Positions 18,701-26,570 of a stretch of DNA of 36,016 bases are shown here, piece by piece; positions within the stretch are counted from its first letter, which is position 1; each line of letters opens with the position of its first letter. The stretch lies in assembly GCA_016935315.1 (NCBI GenBank), contig JAFGRD010000162.1, positions 1 to 36,016 on the forward strand. Reading direction: 5' to 3'. Below the pieces are notes generated by a model, which saw nothing but the letters and a program-made list of their open reading frames with translations, made no database searches and was not told the origin of the DNA. Both the position numbers and the translations under genes were made by a program. The DNA is from Pirellulales bacterium (GTDB lineage Bacteria; Planctomycetota; Planctomycetia; Pirellulales; Thermoguttaceae).

Positions 18701-20335
18701 GCCGACGCGTGGACCGAGTCCGACGCGGTCTTCCTGGCCGAGTACCTGGTGCGGGTCAACCCGAACGAGCAGCCCGATTGGCGCAAGCACCTGAAGCCGG
18801 TGGCTGCGCGGCTGTTGAGGCCGCTGGAGGTCGTCTTTCGCGACGGGCAACTCGGCGAGGTAACACGAACCGCCGCCGCAACGGCCCTGGCCGATTTTGC
18901 CGCCGAGGATCCCCGGTTGCTCGCCGAGCTGGCCGCCGACGCCATCGCCCCGCAATACGACGTCGTCTACGCGGCGCTGGTTGCCAAGGGGTCCGATCGC
19001 GAGGCGATTGTCCAAAGGCTGCGGGCCATTCTTGCGGAAACGCCCCGGGCCGCCGCGTCGGCGGCCGAACGCATCGGGCTGGCCCGGCGGCGGGCGGGGG
19101 CCGCCGTCACGCTGATTCGTCTCGGGCAACGCGAAGACGCCCTGCGAGTCCTGGACCCGTCCGAGGACGGCGATCCCGAATTCTCCACGCAGTTGATCCA
19201 CCGACTGAAGGACCGCGGCGTGACCGAAGCCGATCTGCTTGCGTGCTTGGACGCCGCCCGCGACACGGCCGCGCGGTATGCACTGCTGTTGGCGCTCGGC
19301 GAGTTTGTCGAGACGCCCGGCGGCAACGCGGCAGGCCTTGGCACCGCCGCCGAGCCGCAGCGTGCCCGGTTGCGAAGAACGGTCCTCGACTGGTTTCGCA
19401 GCGATCCCGATTCCGGCGTCCACTCCGCGTGCGGCTGGCTCTTGCGACGGCTCGATGCGCCCGAGGCGGCCAAGACGCGAGAGACGCCGATGCCGTTCGA
19501 CCCAACGCGGAAGCGCAACTGGTTCGTCGAGACGATCGGCGACGAGACGATGACGTTTGTCGTTTGCCGCCCGGGCTCGTTCATGATGGGGGCCGCGGAT
19601 TGGGATCCCGACCGCGAGATCGACGAGCCACTGCACGAGGAGACCATCGAACGGGCGTTTGCGCTGTGCGACCGCGAGGTGACCAACCGGCACTATCGGA
19701 CGTTCTGCACCGACGCGAACAAGCTGTTTCCGGCCAATAAGGAATTCGCTCCCGAGCCGGAACATCCGGTGGTGGGTGTGGATTGGTATCATGCCGTCTT
19801 CTTCTGCCGCTGGCTGACGGAGCAGGCGGGCATGGACGAGGCCGACCAGTGCTACAACGACCCGGCCGATTGGCAACGCGGTGTCGGCGGCGTTTTCACA
19901 ACCATCGAATATCACGCCGAGCGGTCCGGTTATCGTCTGCCGACCGAGGCCGAGTGGGAGTACGCCTGCCGTGCCGGTACGCCGACGCCCTATAGCTTCG
20001 GCAGCGATCAGAGCCTATCGGGCCGATACGCCTGGACTCTGGAGAACTCCGGCCGCCAGGCACACACGCCCGGACAACTCGGGCCGAACCCGCTGGGGCT
20101 GTTCGACATGCACGGCAACGCCATCGAGTGGTGCCAGGACATCTACCGCACCGATCCCCGCGAGCGTGCCTACAGCCGCATGCTGCGCGGCGGGAGCTTC
20201 TTCTTCTACACGGTCGAGAGCCGCTCGGCCTTTCGGCGCCGGGGCGAGTCGGACGCGGCGCTGTCGAGCTTTGGTTTTCGCGTGGCCAGGACCATGGCCG
20301 CACCCGGCCAAACCGCCGGCGGCTCGTCTCCCTGA
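15767..20335 (+). CDS. Ser/Thr protein kinase - nSTAND NTPase - FGE-like fusion, membrane-anchored
   Basis: A 1522-residue multidomain sensor. Kinase domain about 55-315: glycine loop LGKGGFGTV, Lys86 in VAVKF, HCDLKPGN (178-185, Cys in place of the usual Arg), DFG at 198-200, MAPEQ. nSTAND-type ATPase about 385-760: Walker A GPSGSGKS (412-419), Walker B VLIVLDQFEQ (486-495), and the winged-helix end HDYLVGPLREWLTRKQKETW. One membrane helix lies near 817-835. A helical repeat-like region (about 850-1230) follows, then a C-terminal FGE/SUMF-like C-type-lectin fold (about 1250-1512) with RLPTEAEWEYACRAGTP, GLFDMHGNAIEWCQD, LRGGSFFF and FGFRVAR. The cysteine pair of true formylglycine-generating enzymes is absent. 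ATG at 15767 has only GCAGGGG/GGGAA-like purines upstream. The likely role is signal-dependent oligomerisation and phosphorylation. Immune-like conflict function is inference; no partner gene is adjacent. Confidence 0.93.
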   Translation: MSAEQPRDDDSVGPVFSESAPQNTNARTTSWTGGRSDGSTVQDAGPGRLCGKKIGRYTLQRVLGKGGFGTVYLGHDADLDRPVAVKFLDTKRLPLPHAFESLQNEARTLARLRHPGIVSVYDVGRDDDGTCYMVMEYIEGRSLQDWISRERLSLRQAAAGVAAIAEAVHHAHTQGLVHCDLKPGNVLIDHKGRFYVADFGLAVHEDTQRLLKGEVGGTRVYMAPEQVRGETHRLDGRTDIWGLGVLLYELLTGRRPFQGRNRDELLDEIKNREPKPLRQIDDSIPSELERICLKCLTKRMTGRYTTAMDLAGDLHQWIQTQSEASAGSVLPDDYSASDSVSSRERSWSTYSRRVPVKIVPRGLRPFGSQDKAFFPELLPGPRARDGLPESIHFWKRGVEDVDAGFGCGLIYGPSGSGKSSLVRAGLLPRLAGHVTAVYVEAMPGATEARLLKELRRRFPHLTDEQGLAESLALLRAGEQALPDRKVLIVLDQFEQWLHGQRAEADTRLVEALRQCDGQRLQCLILVRDDFWLATSRFLQDLEVRLVEGRNVGLVDLFDPRHATRVLIDFGQALGCLPEDLSQLTDGREAFLERAVVELTREGKVVPVQLSLFAEMVKAKPWSPETLDEVGGVEGLGVAFLEESFGARTANPQHRAHQQAARAVLRTLLPDSSADIKGHVRSDGELFEASGYTDQPAFDDLLRILDTELRLITPTDPEGQQSTGAELPRPESGRRYYQLAHDYLVGPLREWLTRKQKETWRGRARLCLEQRTAQWTRSQQPRFLPSPPETLAICVGVPKRQRTIDGQRMMRAAVRRYGTIALLLVALAAALGGAAWEVNGRIQGRRLTQAILASRPADLEGLVHEELGPYRRWADPRLRSKAFDESTALPQRIRAGLAIAAAGNGPADSPDNRALIALLYDRLFDCSPDEFPLIRDGLAPHKADLLPGLWTKLHDPADTPQHRRTPFRAGVCLATYAPRADAWTESDAVFLAEYLVRVNPNEQPDWRKHLKPVAARLLRPLEVVFRDGQLGEVTRTAAATALADFAAEDPRLLAELAADAIAPQYDVVYAALVAKGSDREAIVQRLRAILAETPRAAASAAERIGLARRRAGAAVTLIRLGQREDALRVLDPSEDGDPEFSTQLIHRLKDRGVTEADLLACLDAARDTAARYALLLALGEFVETPGGNAAGLGTAAEPQRARLRRTVLDWFRSDPDSGVHSACGWLLRRLDAPEAAKTRETPMPFDPTRKRNWFVETIGDETMTFVVCRPGSFMMGAADWDPDREIDEPLHEETIERAFALCDREVTNRHYRTFCTDANKLFPANKEFAPEPEHPVVGVDWYHAVFFCRWLTEQAGMDEADQCYNDPADWQRGVGGVFTTIEYHAERSGYRLPTEAEWEYACRAGTPTPYSFGSDQSLSGRYAWTLENSGRQAHTPGQLGPNPLGLFDMHGNAIEWCQDIYRTDPRERAYSRMLRGGSFFFYTVESRSAFRRRGESDAALSSFGFRVARTMAAPGQTAGGSSP

Positions 20336-20423
20336 GCGGGCATGGAGAAAGCGGTGCGCCGATTGTAAGAGACGTATTGTGGGAGATCATCCCCGTGGGG
20401 CATGGTACTGAACGGCCGAGCCG

Positions 20424-22139
20424 TCAGCGTCGCGCCGCGGGTGCAACCGCCCCCAAGGCCTCCAGCGGATAGCCGACACCGAGCAGTCGCAGGTCTTTGT
20501 AGTAGAGCTGCCGCGGTGGGCTTTCGGTGGCGTCGATCACCAGCTCCGCGCGGGCGGTGGGGGCCGGCTCGTCGAAGAAGCCCACGATCTGCGCCCGAAA
20601 CACGTCGCCTCCGGTCGTCAAGTACGGCAGCAACGCCTTCATCTTCGGCAGATCGACCAGCCCTTCGGTCAGCAGCCAGGTGACGTGGCGCCGCCCGGCG
20701 TCGTCGCGGGCGCCCGGCCTGCGGCGCGCGGCGGCGATCTGTTCGACCAGCGCCCCGTCCAATCCCGGCACGCCCGCCAGAACCGCCCGGGGCGCCGAGT
20801 TGACGTTCACCCGCCCCCGGATCACCTTGCGGGGATCGACCGTTGCATGGTCGAGCAATTCGGGCAAATACACCCGCACGGACGCCGGATCGTCGTCCAA
20901 CGGGTTTTCGACCAGAGAATACGGCTCGGCACTGGGGTCGGAAGCGGCGGCGGGGTTCGCAACTCGGACCTCGGCGCCGACCAGATCGAGGACCGAGGTG
21001 ATCTCGAAGGCGGCGGGCACGGAAAGATCCAGCGAGGGAGCCGAACGGCCGCGGCCGACGCCCGTCACGCGCCGCGGTGTCTCGGGGGGCACGGACTCGT
21101 TGGTCGGCGCCATGGCATCGGCGTCCGACGGCCCCGAGGCCTCGGCCTCTTCGTACGGTCCGTACTGCCGGTAGAACACGACGAAGTCCGCCCATGCCGG
21201 GTTGAACAGGGCCGTGAGCTTCTCGTGCAGGGCATCGAGATCCTGCTCGTTGAGATCAACGCGGGGCTCCCCTTGCGGGTTGACGTTTCGTTCCGCGCTG
21301 TAGACGGTCAGGTAGGACGCCCAAGTGAGCCGGGCACCGGAAAGGGAGACGCCCTGGGCCTGCCGGGCGGCGTCGGTCTCGGCCGGCTCGAGCTGGTAGT
21401 TGAGATTCGCGTCGGCGCCCATCAGCAGCGCCCGGGTCACGCCGCGAACCAGCATCAGCTCTTCGATCGAAGCCGGGGCGGCGTTGCGGGGTGCATAGGG
21501 GACGCGCAACCCCGTGTAGTAATCGGCCTCGGCCCCGAACTGCCGGCTGGCCGGATCGGCGTCGATCCAATCGAGAATCGCGTCGGCGATCGCTTCGGTC
21601 ATGCCGGGCAGATTCAGCAGGGCCTCGCGCGCGGCGCCCGCCTGCTGCTGCTCCCAAAGCGGCAAGACGGCCAGGTTCAGCCGCGCGGATTCGTCGGCGG
21701 CTCCAAACCGCATTGCCGTGATCTCGTCGTTCTCGATCTGCGGCGAAACCACGCTGAACCGGCCGTGGCGCCCGCCCAAGTCGTCGGCAACCACCAGCGC
21801 GCCGCGAAACAGCTCGGGGTTGTCGAAGCAGCCGCCGGCCAGTTGCCGCTGTTCGGGCGACCTGGCCAACAGCGCGCCGAGCAACTCCGCGCCGGACCCG
21901 ATCAGGTGCTCCGCCTGCAGCTCGTCGGTATGGACGTGGACGGCCTTGTTCTCGGTCGACATCATCGAGACGAAGCTCAGCCCGGCCAGGCTGAGCATCA
22001 GGATGGCCACGGTGACCACGATCAGCACCACGCCGACGCGAGAGCGTGACGGCCCTCGGCGGCCGGTGTCCGACGGCCGGGACAAACGCCGCGCGGCCCG
22101 TTCCAGCGCGTCGATTTCTCGGGTGATTCGTTGCGTCAC
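20424..22139 (-). CDS. gspK: Type II secretion minor pseudopilin GspK
   Basis: A 571-residue GspK-family protein that would sit at the tip of the pseudopilus. The hydrophobic N-terminal helix VGVVLIVVTVAILMLSLAG lacks the Glu at +5, as is normal for GspK. It is followed by the two helix-hairpin-helix-like segments typical of the family: LLNLPGMTEAIADAILDWID, and VNSAPRAVLAGVPGL with EQIAAARR. The length exceeds the usual 300-350 residues through an acidic Ser/Pro-rich insertion around 310-350 (PYEEAEASGPSDADAM). I choose GTG at 22139 over GTG at 22157: it overlaps the gspJ stop in a GTGA arrangement and has AGGA at proper distance, while the upstream GTG has no ribosome binding site. It is the last gene of the gsp run and converges on the kinase gene 88 bp away. 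Confidence 0.87.
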   Translation of the reverse strand: MTQRITREIDALERAARRLSRPSDTGRRGPSRSRVGVVLIVVTVAILMLSLAGLSFVSMMSTENKAVHVHTDELQAEHLIGSGAELLGALLARSPEQRQLAGGCFDNPELFRGALVVADDLGGRHGRFSVVSPQIENDEITAMRFGAADESARLNLAVLPLWEQQQAGAAREALLNLPGMTEAIADAILDWIDADPASRQFGAEADYYTGLRVPYAPRNAAPASIEELMLVRGVTRALLMGADANLNYQLEPAETDAARQAQGVSLSGARLTWASYLTVYSAERNVNPQGEPRVDLNEQDLDALHEKLTALFNPAWADFVVFYRQYGPYEEAEASGPSDADAMAPTNESVPPETPRRVTGVGRGRSAPSLDLSVPAAFEITSVLDLVGAEVRVANPAAASDPSAEPYSLVENPLDDDPASVRVYLPELLDHATVDPRKVIRGRVNVNSAPRAVLAGVPGLDGALVEQIAAARRRPGARDDAGRRHVTWLLTEGLVDLPKMKALLPYLTTGGDVFRAQIVGFFDEPAPTARAELVIDATESPPRQLYYKDLRLLGVGYPLEALGAVAPAARR

Positions 22140-23302
22140 GGTCCGGTCCTGATCCACTGGTCGGGTTTGGGGGCGCTAGGCGGCGCGCCGGCCGGTTTGG
22201 GAATGATCCGCTTGACCGTTAGCGGGCCGGGCGCACGCAGCGGCCCCGGCGTCGCCGGCCGGGGAATCTCGGCCATCGCCGTGGTGCGAGGCGCCGGCTT
22301 GCGCAACGCCGGGTGTGTCTGGGCCGACGGCAAATCGATCACCAGCCGATAGGTCGGGCGCGACGAGTCGTCTCGCGGCTGCTGACCCGTCTTCCCGCCG
22401 TCCGGCGAGATCCCGCTTTCCGTCTCCTCGGCCTCCGCCGCGACTTGCTCGGCGAAGAGGCCTTCCTGTTGCGCCTCGTCGTAGGATCGCACTTGCATGG
22501 TCACTTCGATTGCCGTGGGCAGCGATTTGCGCTGCAAACTGTCCCACTGGCCGCTCCAACTGCTGCCGTCGAAGTAACGGAACTGCAAGCCCACCACTTC
22601 CGGCGCCCAGGTGATCGATTCGTCCTGCGCCAACTCGTCGAGCAACTCCTCCGATGCGTCGCCGGCGGCCGTCGTCGCGAGATCGCCGATGCTCGAAACG
22701 TCTGTCGGCGGAGACGACCGGCCGCCGGGAGACGCCTCCTCTTCGTCGTACGGCGTCTCAAAGTCGAGCTCGCGCCGCGTCAGGCCCGGCCTGCCGTCCC
22801 AGTCGCCTTCGGGCGCATCTGCCTGGGCGAACTCTCGTTGCTCGTCCGGGTTGCGAAACGAGTAATAGACCGTCCGCAACTCGGGCACTTGGGACGTCAT
22901 GGAGCCCCAGAACGTTTCGGAAACGTCGGTGTTCAGGTCCGGGGTTTGCTCCAGGGGAATCACCTGCAGCACGTCGAACCGCAGGGACCGCTGCGTGCCC
23001 AACAGGCCGAACCGCCGCACGGGACTGACCGCGGCGGCGGCGGAGGCGTCGGCCGCCGGATGGCGGGTCGGGCTGTCCTCGATCGCGCTGCGCAGATCGT
23101 CGGCCAGTTGCCCCAGGAGGGATCGCGCCAGTTGCGATTGCTCGGACCGGGCCTGGCCCGTCTCGAACAAGTCCGCGTAGGTGCCCGCCAGCCCCCAGAG
23201 CACGACCAGCAGCGTGACCGAGAGGACCATCGCCACCAGCACCTCGAGCAGGGTGAAACCGCGGCAATCGGCAGGCTGAGCGAGGCGTGTCGGGTGGGCC
23301 AT
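22136..23302 (-). CDS. gspJ: Type II secretion minor pseudopilin GspJ
   Basis: A 388-residue protein with the prepilin signal CRGFTLLEVLVAMVLSV (cut before Phe by the prepilin peptidase, Glu at +5). It is followed by a long periplasmic domain that includes FRNPDEQREF and VVGLQFRYFDGSSW, the latter typical of GspJ. The family is usually about 200 residues. Here an acidic linker and a Pro/Ala-rich tail (PGPLRAPGPLTVKRIIPKPA near the end) lengthen it. ATG at 23302 begins one base after the gspI stop. The stop overlaps the gspK start in GTGA. Assignment to J rather than another minor pseudopilin rests on position and on the VVGLQFRYFDG segment. Confidence 0.85.
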   Translation of the reverse strand: MAHPTRLAQPADCRGFTLLEVLVAMVLSVTLLVVLWGLAGTYADLFETGQARSEQSQLARSLLGQLADDLRSAIEDSPTRHPAADASAAAAVSPVRRFGLLGTQRSLRFDVLQVIPLEQTPDLNTDVSETFWGSMTSQVPELRTVYYSFRNPDEQREFAQADAPEGDWDGRPGLTRRELDFETPYDEEEASPGGRSSPPTDVSSIGDLATTAAGDASEELLDELAQDESITWAPEVVGLQFRYFDGSSWSGQWDSLQRKSLPTAIEVTMQVRSYDEAQQEGLFAEQVAAEAEETESGISPDGGKTGQQPRDDSSRPTYRLVIDLPSAQTHPALRKPAPRTTAMAEIPRPATPGPLRAPGPLTVKRIIPKPAGAPPSAPKPDQWIRTGP

Positions 23303-23303
23303 G

Positions 23304-23801
23304 TCAGAACTCACTCCCACCGAAAACCGGCCCGACGGGATTCCCCGAGGGCAAGGCCAGCGAAGCATCGGCTTCGCCGCCGGGCGCCGGATCGGGAATC
23401 CAGCGGGACAGCGCGCAGCGAGGCCCGCGCCGGACGCCGGTGGGTTGCTCCATGCCGCGTTGCTCCAGCGGCTCCCGCGAAACGGTGACGCGCAGCGTTG
23501 CCAACCCGAGCCGCCGTGCCACGGCGTCGGCCGGCTCGATTTCGACGGAGTAGAGCCAACCGGGGACATCCGGCACGGGGCGATCCTCCACGATCTCCGG
23601 CGCCGCCGCGCCGGCGAGGATTTCCTGGAGCTTCGATTCGCAGATCAACTGGGCGGCGGCCAGATCTTCGGCGTCGGTGTAGTGCTGCCGCCCGATCCCC
23701 GCCAACTCGGCCAGCACCACGGCGGAACCCATCAGGATCGTGACGGCCAGGATCACCTCCAGCAAGGAAAAGCCGGCCCGGTCGGGCGGTGTGGATCTCA
23801 T
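23304..23801 (-). CDS. gspI: Type II secretion minor pseudopilin GspI
   Basis: A 165-residue protein with the prepilin motif DRAGFSLLEVILAVTIL and Glu at +5, then the conserved ICESKLQEI segment and a short beta domain (VTVSREPLEQRG). The length is close to the family's 120-150 residues. ATG at 23801 overlaps the stop of gspH as ATGA, so the two are translationally coupled. GspI is known to nucleate the minor pseudopilin complex with J and K, which matches the gene order here. Confidence 0.86.
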   Translation of the reverse strand: MRSTPPDRAGFSLLEVILAVTILMGSAVVLAELAGIGRQHYTDAEDLAAAQLICESKLQEILAGAAAPEIVEDRPVPDVPGWLYSVEIEPADAVARRLGLATLRVTVSREPLEQRGMEQPTGVRRGPRCALSRWIPDPAPGGEADASLALPSGNPVGPVFGGSEF

Positions 23802-24397
23802 GGTTGTAGTTGCCTCCGCTTCAACTCGCCCACGGTGGCCGCGCCGGTAACGCCGCGCACCAACACGTCGGCGTAGAAGCCCCGGCTTCCGTTGAGCCGG
23901 ATTCGGGCGTTGGTCGTTCGACCGTTGGGGTAGAACACGATCGGCGGCGACCAGCTCTCGGCGTCAAGACGCACGGTCTGCGGCGAATCCTCGGGCGAGG
24001 GCTCAGCCGTTTGCTGCCCGACGAACCGGACGCCCCCGGGCAACTGATCCGGCTCGGGCTCCTCGGGCGAGCGAGGTACGGCGGCGGCGATGCGGCGGGT
24101 TGCCTGGCCTGAGCTGAACGGCAGGCCCATGCCGGCGTCGCGCGTCGGTCGGGGCACGACTTCGAACCGGTTCCCGCCCGGCTGGAAGTGGAACTGTTGG
24201 GCGACGCCCGACTCGATCGCCCGCAGCCGGGCCCCGGCCAGCGCGGTGCGGACCTGTTTGGCCGCGCCGCGCAGCTCGCTCTTGCCCAAGGGCCCCCGCA
24301 TCGCCGGCATCGTCAGCGCCACCAGCAGAGCCACGATGGCCACGACGATGATCATCTCCAGCAGCGTATAGCCGCGGGCGGGGAGGCGTGCCGCCAT
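23798..24397 (-). CDS. gspH: Type II secretion minor pseudopilin GspH
   Basis: A 199-residue protein with the signal PARGYTLLEMIIVVAIVALL (cleavage before Tyr, an unusual +1 residue instead of Phe). The C-terminal GspH domain includes VFYPNGRTTNARIRL and GFYADVLVRGVTG. ATG at 24397 places the prepilin cut after nine residues, which fits the family. No good ribosome binding site precedes it, so an in-frame start upstream (near 24475) remains possible but would make an abnormally long leader. It lies 142 bp after the gspG stop, the largest gap in the run. Confidence 0.85.
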   Translation of the reverse strand: MAARLPARGYTLLEMIIVVAIVALLVALTMPAMRGPLGKSELRGAAKQVRTALAGARLRAIESGVAQQFHFQPGGNRFEVVPRPTRDAGMGLPFSSGQATRRIAAAVPRSPEEPEPDQLPGGVRFVGQQTAEPSPEDSPQTVRLDAESWSPPIVFYPNGRTTNARIRLNGSRGFYADVLVRGVTGAATVGELKRRQLQP

Positions 24398-24539
24398 GGC
24401 ACGGCGGGTGAGTGCCCCTATGTGCGGCGGGTCAACTCGCCGGCCAAACCGTGATGTCGCGGAACATGGCATGGCCAAAGGGCAAGGCCGCTGCGCGTCC
24501 TTCCTCCTGGATATATACCCAACTGGCTGGTTGACCGTC

Positions 24540-25196
24540 TTAGAAGCCGTCCGCCGGCGAGGACAGGTTCGGCTCGGGCGTTCGGCCGGCGGCCCGTCCG
24601 GTGGTCGGACTGGCAGTTCGTCCGGCGGTCGGACTGGTGGTTCGTCCGGCGGTCGGATCCGGTCCCAAGTCGAATTCGGAACCCATCTCCCGGCCCAGGT
24701 CAGCGTCGGTCCCCAGTCCGTCGTCTTCCAGCGTGCCTTCGCCTTCTTCGCCACTGGTCCGCTTCCAACTGACGATGTCGTCTTCGGTGTTGTCTTCGCC
24801 GTCGGGTCCGTACGACCAGATGTCAGGGTAATCGCCCCTACCCTGGGTCGGCGGGTATTCATACTGGAACGGGTTGCCCCAGGCGTCCAGCGGCAGCTCG
24901 CCGGAATCCGTATAGGGGCCGTCCCAGCGGGAGGCCACCGCCCCGTCGGTGCTCGTGGGCTGCGAGACCAGGGCCGCCAGTCCCTCCTCGGTGGCGGGGA
25001 AGGTTTTCATTTCCAGGCAGTAGCGATCCAGGCAGCCCTTGAGCAATTCGATCTGGGACTTGGTCGTGGTGATGTCGGCCTTTTTCTGGGTGCCCAGCAC
25101 CCGCGGCGCAACCATTGCCAGCAACAGCACCAGGATGCCCAGCACCACCAGCATTTCCATCAGCGTGAAGCCGCGACGCTTTCTTGTACGTCTCAT
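24540..25196 (-). CDS. gspG: Type II secretion major pseudopilin GspG with repetitive tail
   Basis: A 218-residue protein. RGFTLMEMLVVLGILVLL is the prepilin cut site and helix. LLKGCLDRYCLEMKTFPATE, DAWGNPFQYEYP and WSYGPDGEDNTEDDI (127-141) are the GspG core, the last carrying the acidic residues of the family's calcium site. GspG normally ends soon after that loop; here a further 75 residues follow. They are first acidic (EEGEGTLEDDG), then repetitive TAGRTTSPTAGRTASPTTGR (182-201), encoded by a 24-bp tandem repeat. A 75-residue tail on the main fibre subunit is odd and would decorate the pseudopilus surface. ATG at 25196 has a strong GAGGAGG 8 bases upstream, the best in the operon, fitting its high demand. 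Confidence 0.9.
   Translation of the reverse strand: MRRTRKRRGFTLMEMLVVLGILVLLLAMVAPRVLGTQKKADITTTKSQIELLKGCLDRYCLEMKTFPATEEGLAALVSQPTSTDGAVASRWDGPYTDSGELPLDAWGNPFQYEYPPTQGRGDYPDIWSYGPDGEDNTEDDIVSWKRTSGEEGEGTLEDDGLGTDADLGREMGSEFDLGPDPTAGRTTSPTAGRTASPTTGRAAGRTPEPNLSSPADGF
24595..24660 (-). repeat. 24-bp tandem repeat inside gspG
   Basis: Two full units and one partial unit with a 24-bp period (24595-24618, 24619-24642, 24643-24660), each beginning CGTCCGGYGGTCGGA on the plus strand. On the coding strand they encode the TAGRTxSP octapeptide. A multiple of three preserves frame, so unit number could vary between strains. Confidence 0.85.
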
Positions 25197-25293
25197 GTCT
25201 GTGTCCTCCTCAGAAACAGAATTCGTGTTCAGTGGCCCGCCGCAACGGGCTGCCCATATTCTTCAGAAGAAAAACGATATTGAGGTCAACTCG

Positions 25294-26505
25294 TCAACTC
25301 ATGGTGGCACTCAGGTCGAACACCGGCAACAGCAGCGCGGTGATCACGAACATGATGATGGTGCCCATGATCAACAGCATCATCGGCTCGACCAGTCGGA
25401 CCATCACGTCGATTCGCCGGGCGTTGGTTCGGTCGATGCCGTCGGCAATGTTGATCAGCACGTCTTCCAGGTTGTTCGACTCTTCCGCGACACTGATCAT
25501 GGCCATCACGGGCCGGGGGATCAGCCCGCACTGGGCCAGCGGCCGCGCCAGCGTGTCGCCGGAAGAGATATTCTCGGCCGATTCGCGAATCGCCCCGGCG
25601 AGCACGGAGTTGCCGGCCGAGTCGCTGCTGATATCCAGCGCCCGCAGCAGCGGCACGCCGTTTCGCAGCAGGGTCCCCAATACGCGGCAGAACCGCGAGA
25701 CGGCATAGCCGAGGAAGATCTTCCCGGCCAGCGGGATCTTCAGCTTCCAGCGATCGACCAGCAGGCAACCGCGCTCGCTGCGCAGCACCCGCCGAACGTA
25801 GATCCCCAAACCGGCCACGCCCGCCAGGATCGGCAGCCCCCAACGCCCGAGCACGTCGCTGATGGCCAGCAAGACGATGGTTGCGGCCGGCAAGCCGCCG
25901 CCCTGCTTCTCCAGGCGGGTAAACAACGTGGCGAACTTGGGGACCATGAATACAATCAGCCCGGCCGTGACCACGAATCCGACAACGGCCAGGAACGCCG
26001 GATAGGTCATGGCCCCGACCAGGCGGGCCTTCAACTCCTCCTGCATCTCCAGGAAATCGGCGGTCCGCTTCAGGGAGTCTTCCAGGAAGGAACCTTCGGC
26101 TCCGGCCCGGACGATGCTCACGGTCAAGTCGCTGAACACCCGGGGATGCCGTGCCATGGCCTGATCGAGCGAGCTGCCTTCGGCCACTTGCTGGCGGACG
26201 TCGGAGAGCACGTCGGCCAAGGCGGGCTGGGCGGCCTGATCGGCGAGGATTTCCAGCGCCGCCAGCAGCGGTACGCCGTTGTCCAACAGATCGGCCAATT
26301 GTCTCAGGTTGGTTGCCAGCACCTGCGTCTTCACGCGGCCCGGCCTCCGCCAGACCTTGCGGACCGTCTCCCGGCACTCCACGTGCAGCGCGTACAGGTT
26401 CCGCTCGCCAAGCGCCAGTAAGGTCTCGCGCTTGCTGCCCGCGGAGATCGTGCCGAACACGTCTTCGCCCGCGGCGTTTCGAGCCGTGTACGCGAACTCG
26501 GGCAT
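25294..26505 (-). CDS. gspF: Type II secretion inner-membrane platform protein GspF
   Basis: A 403-residue polytopic protein of normal length for GspF/PilC. It has an N-terminal PEFAYTARNAAGEDVFGTI segment and two repeated GspF domains (about 70-195 and 272-395), each with the LLxxGVPLLxAL pattern (LLDNGVPLLAALEILAD and LLRNGVPLLRALDISSD). Three hydrophobic helices are visible: FLAVVGFVVTAGLIVFMV, WGLPILAGVAGLGIYV and MLLIMGTIIMFVITALLLPV. It couples the GspE ATPase to pseudopilus assembly. ATG at 26505 is preceded by a GGGGGG tract rather than a canonical site. It follows gspE after 65 bp. Confidence 0.93.
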   Translation of the reverse strand: MPEFAYTARNAAGEDVFGTISAGSKRETLLALGERNLYALHVECRETVRKVWRRPGRVKTQVLATNLRQLADLLDNGVPLLAALEILADQAAQPALADVLSDVRQQVAEGSSLDQAMARHPRVFSDLTVSIVRAGAEGSFLEDSLKRTADFLEMQEELKARLVGAMTYPAFLAVVGFVVTAGLIVFMVPKFATLFTRLEKQGGGLPAATIVLLAISDVLGRWGLPILAGVAGLGIYVRRVLRSERGCLLVDRWKLKIPLAGKIFLGYAVSRFCRVLGTLLRNGVPLLRALDISSDSAGNSVLAGAIRESAENISSGDTLARPLAQCGLIPRPVMAMISVAEESNNLEDVLINIADGIDRTNARRIDVMVRLVEPMMLLIMGTIIMFVITALLLPVFDLSATMS

Positions 26506-26570
26506 CGTGCCCCCCGGGTAGGTTTTCAGGGTGCCGCTGCCAGGAAGCAGCGGCGGAAGGCTAGGTGGTT

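Noticed and set aside
15542-19915. Very long open frame antisense to the kinase gene
   Set aside because: It is a GC-rich shadow: the plus-strand frame has clear kinase, ATPase and FGE-like motifs, while this one has no domain and ends arbitrarily.
19490-20335. Variable region of a diversity-generating retroelement at the FGE-like C-terminus
   Set aside because: The fold is one used by such elements, but there is no reverse transcriptase, template repeat or accessory gene in the window.
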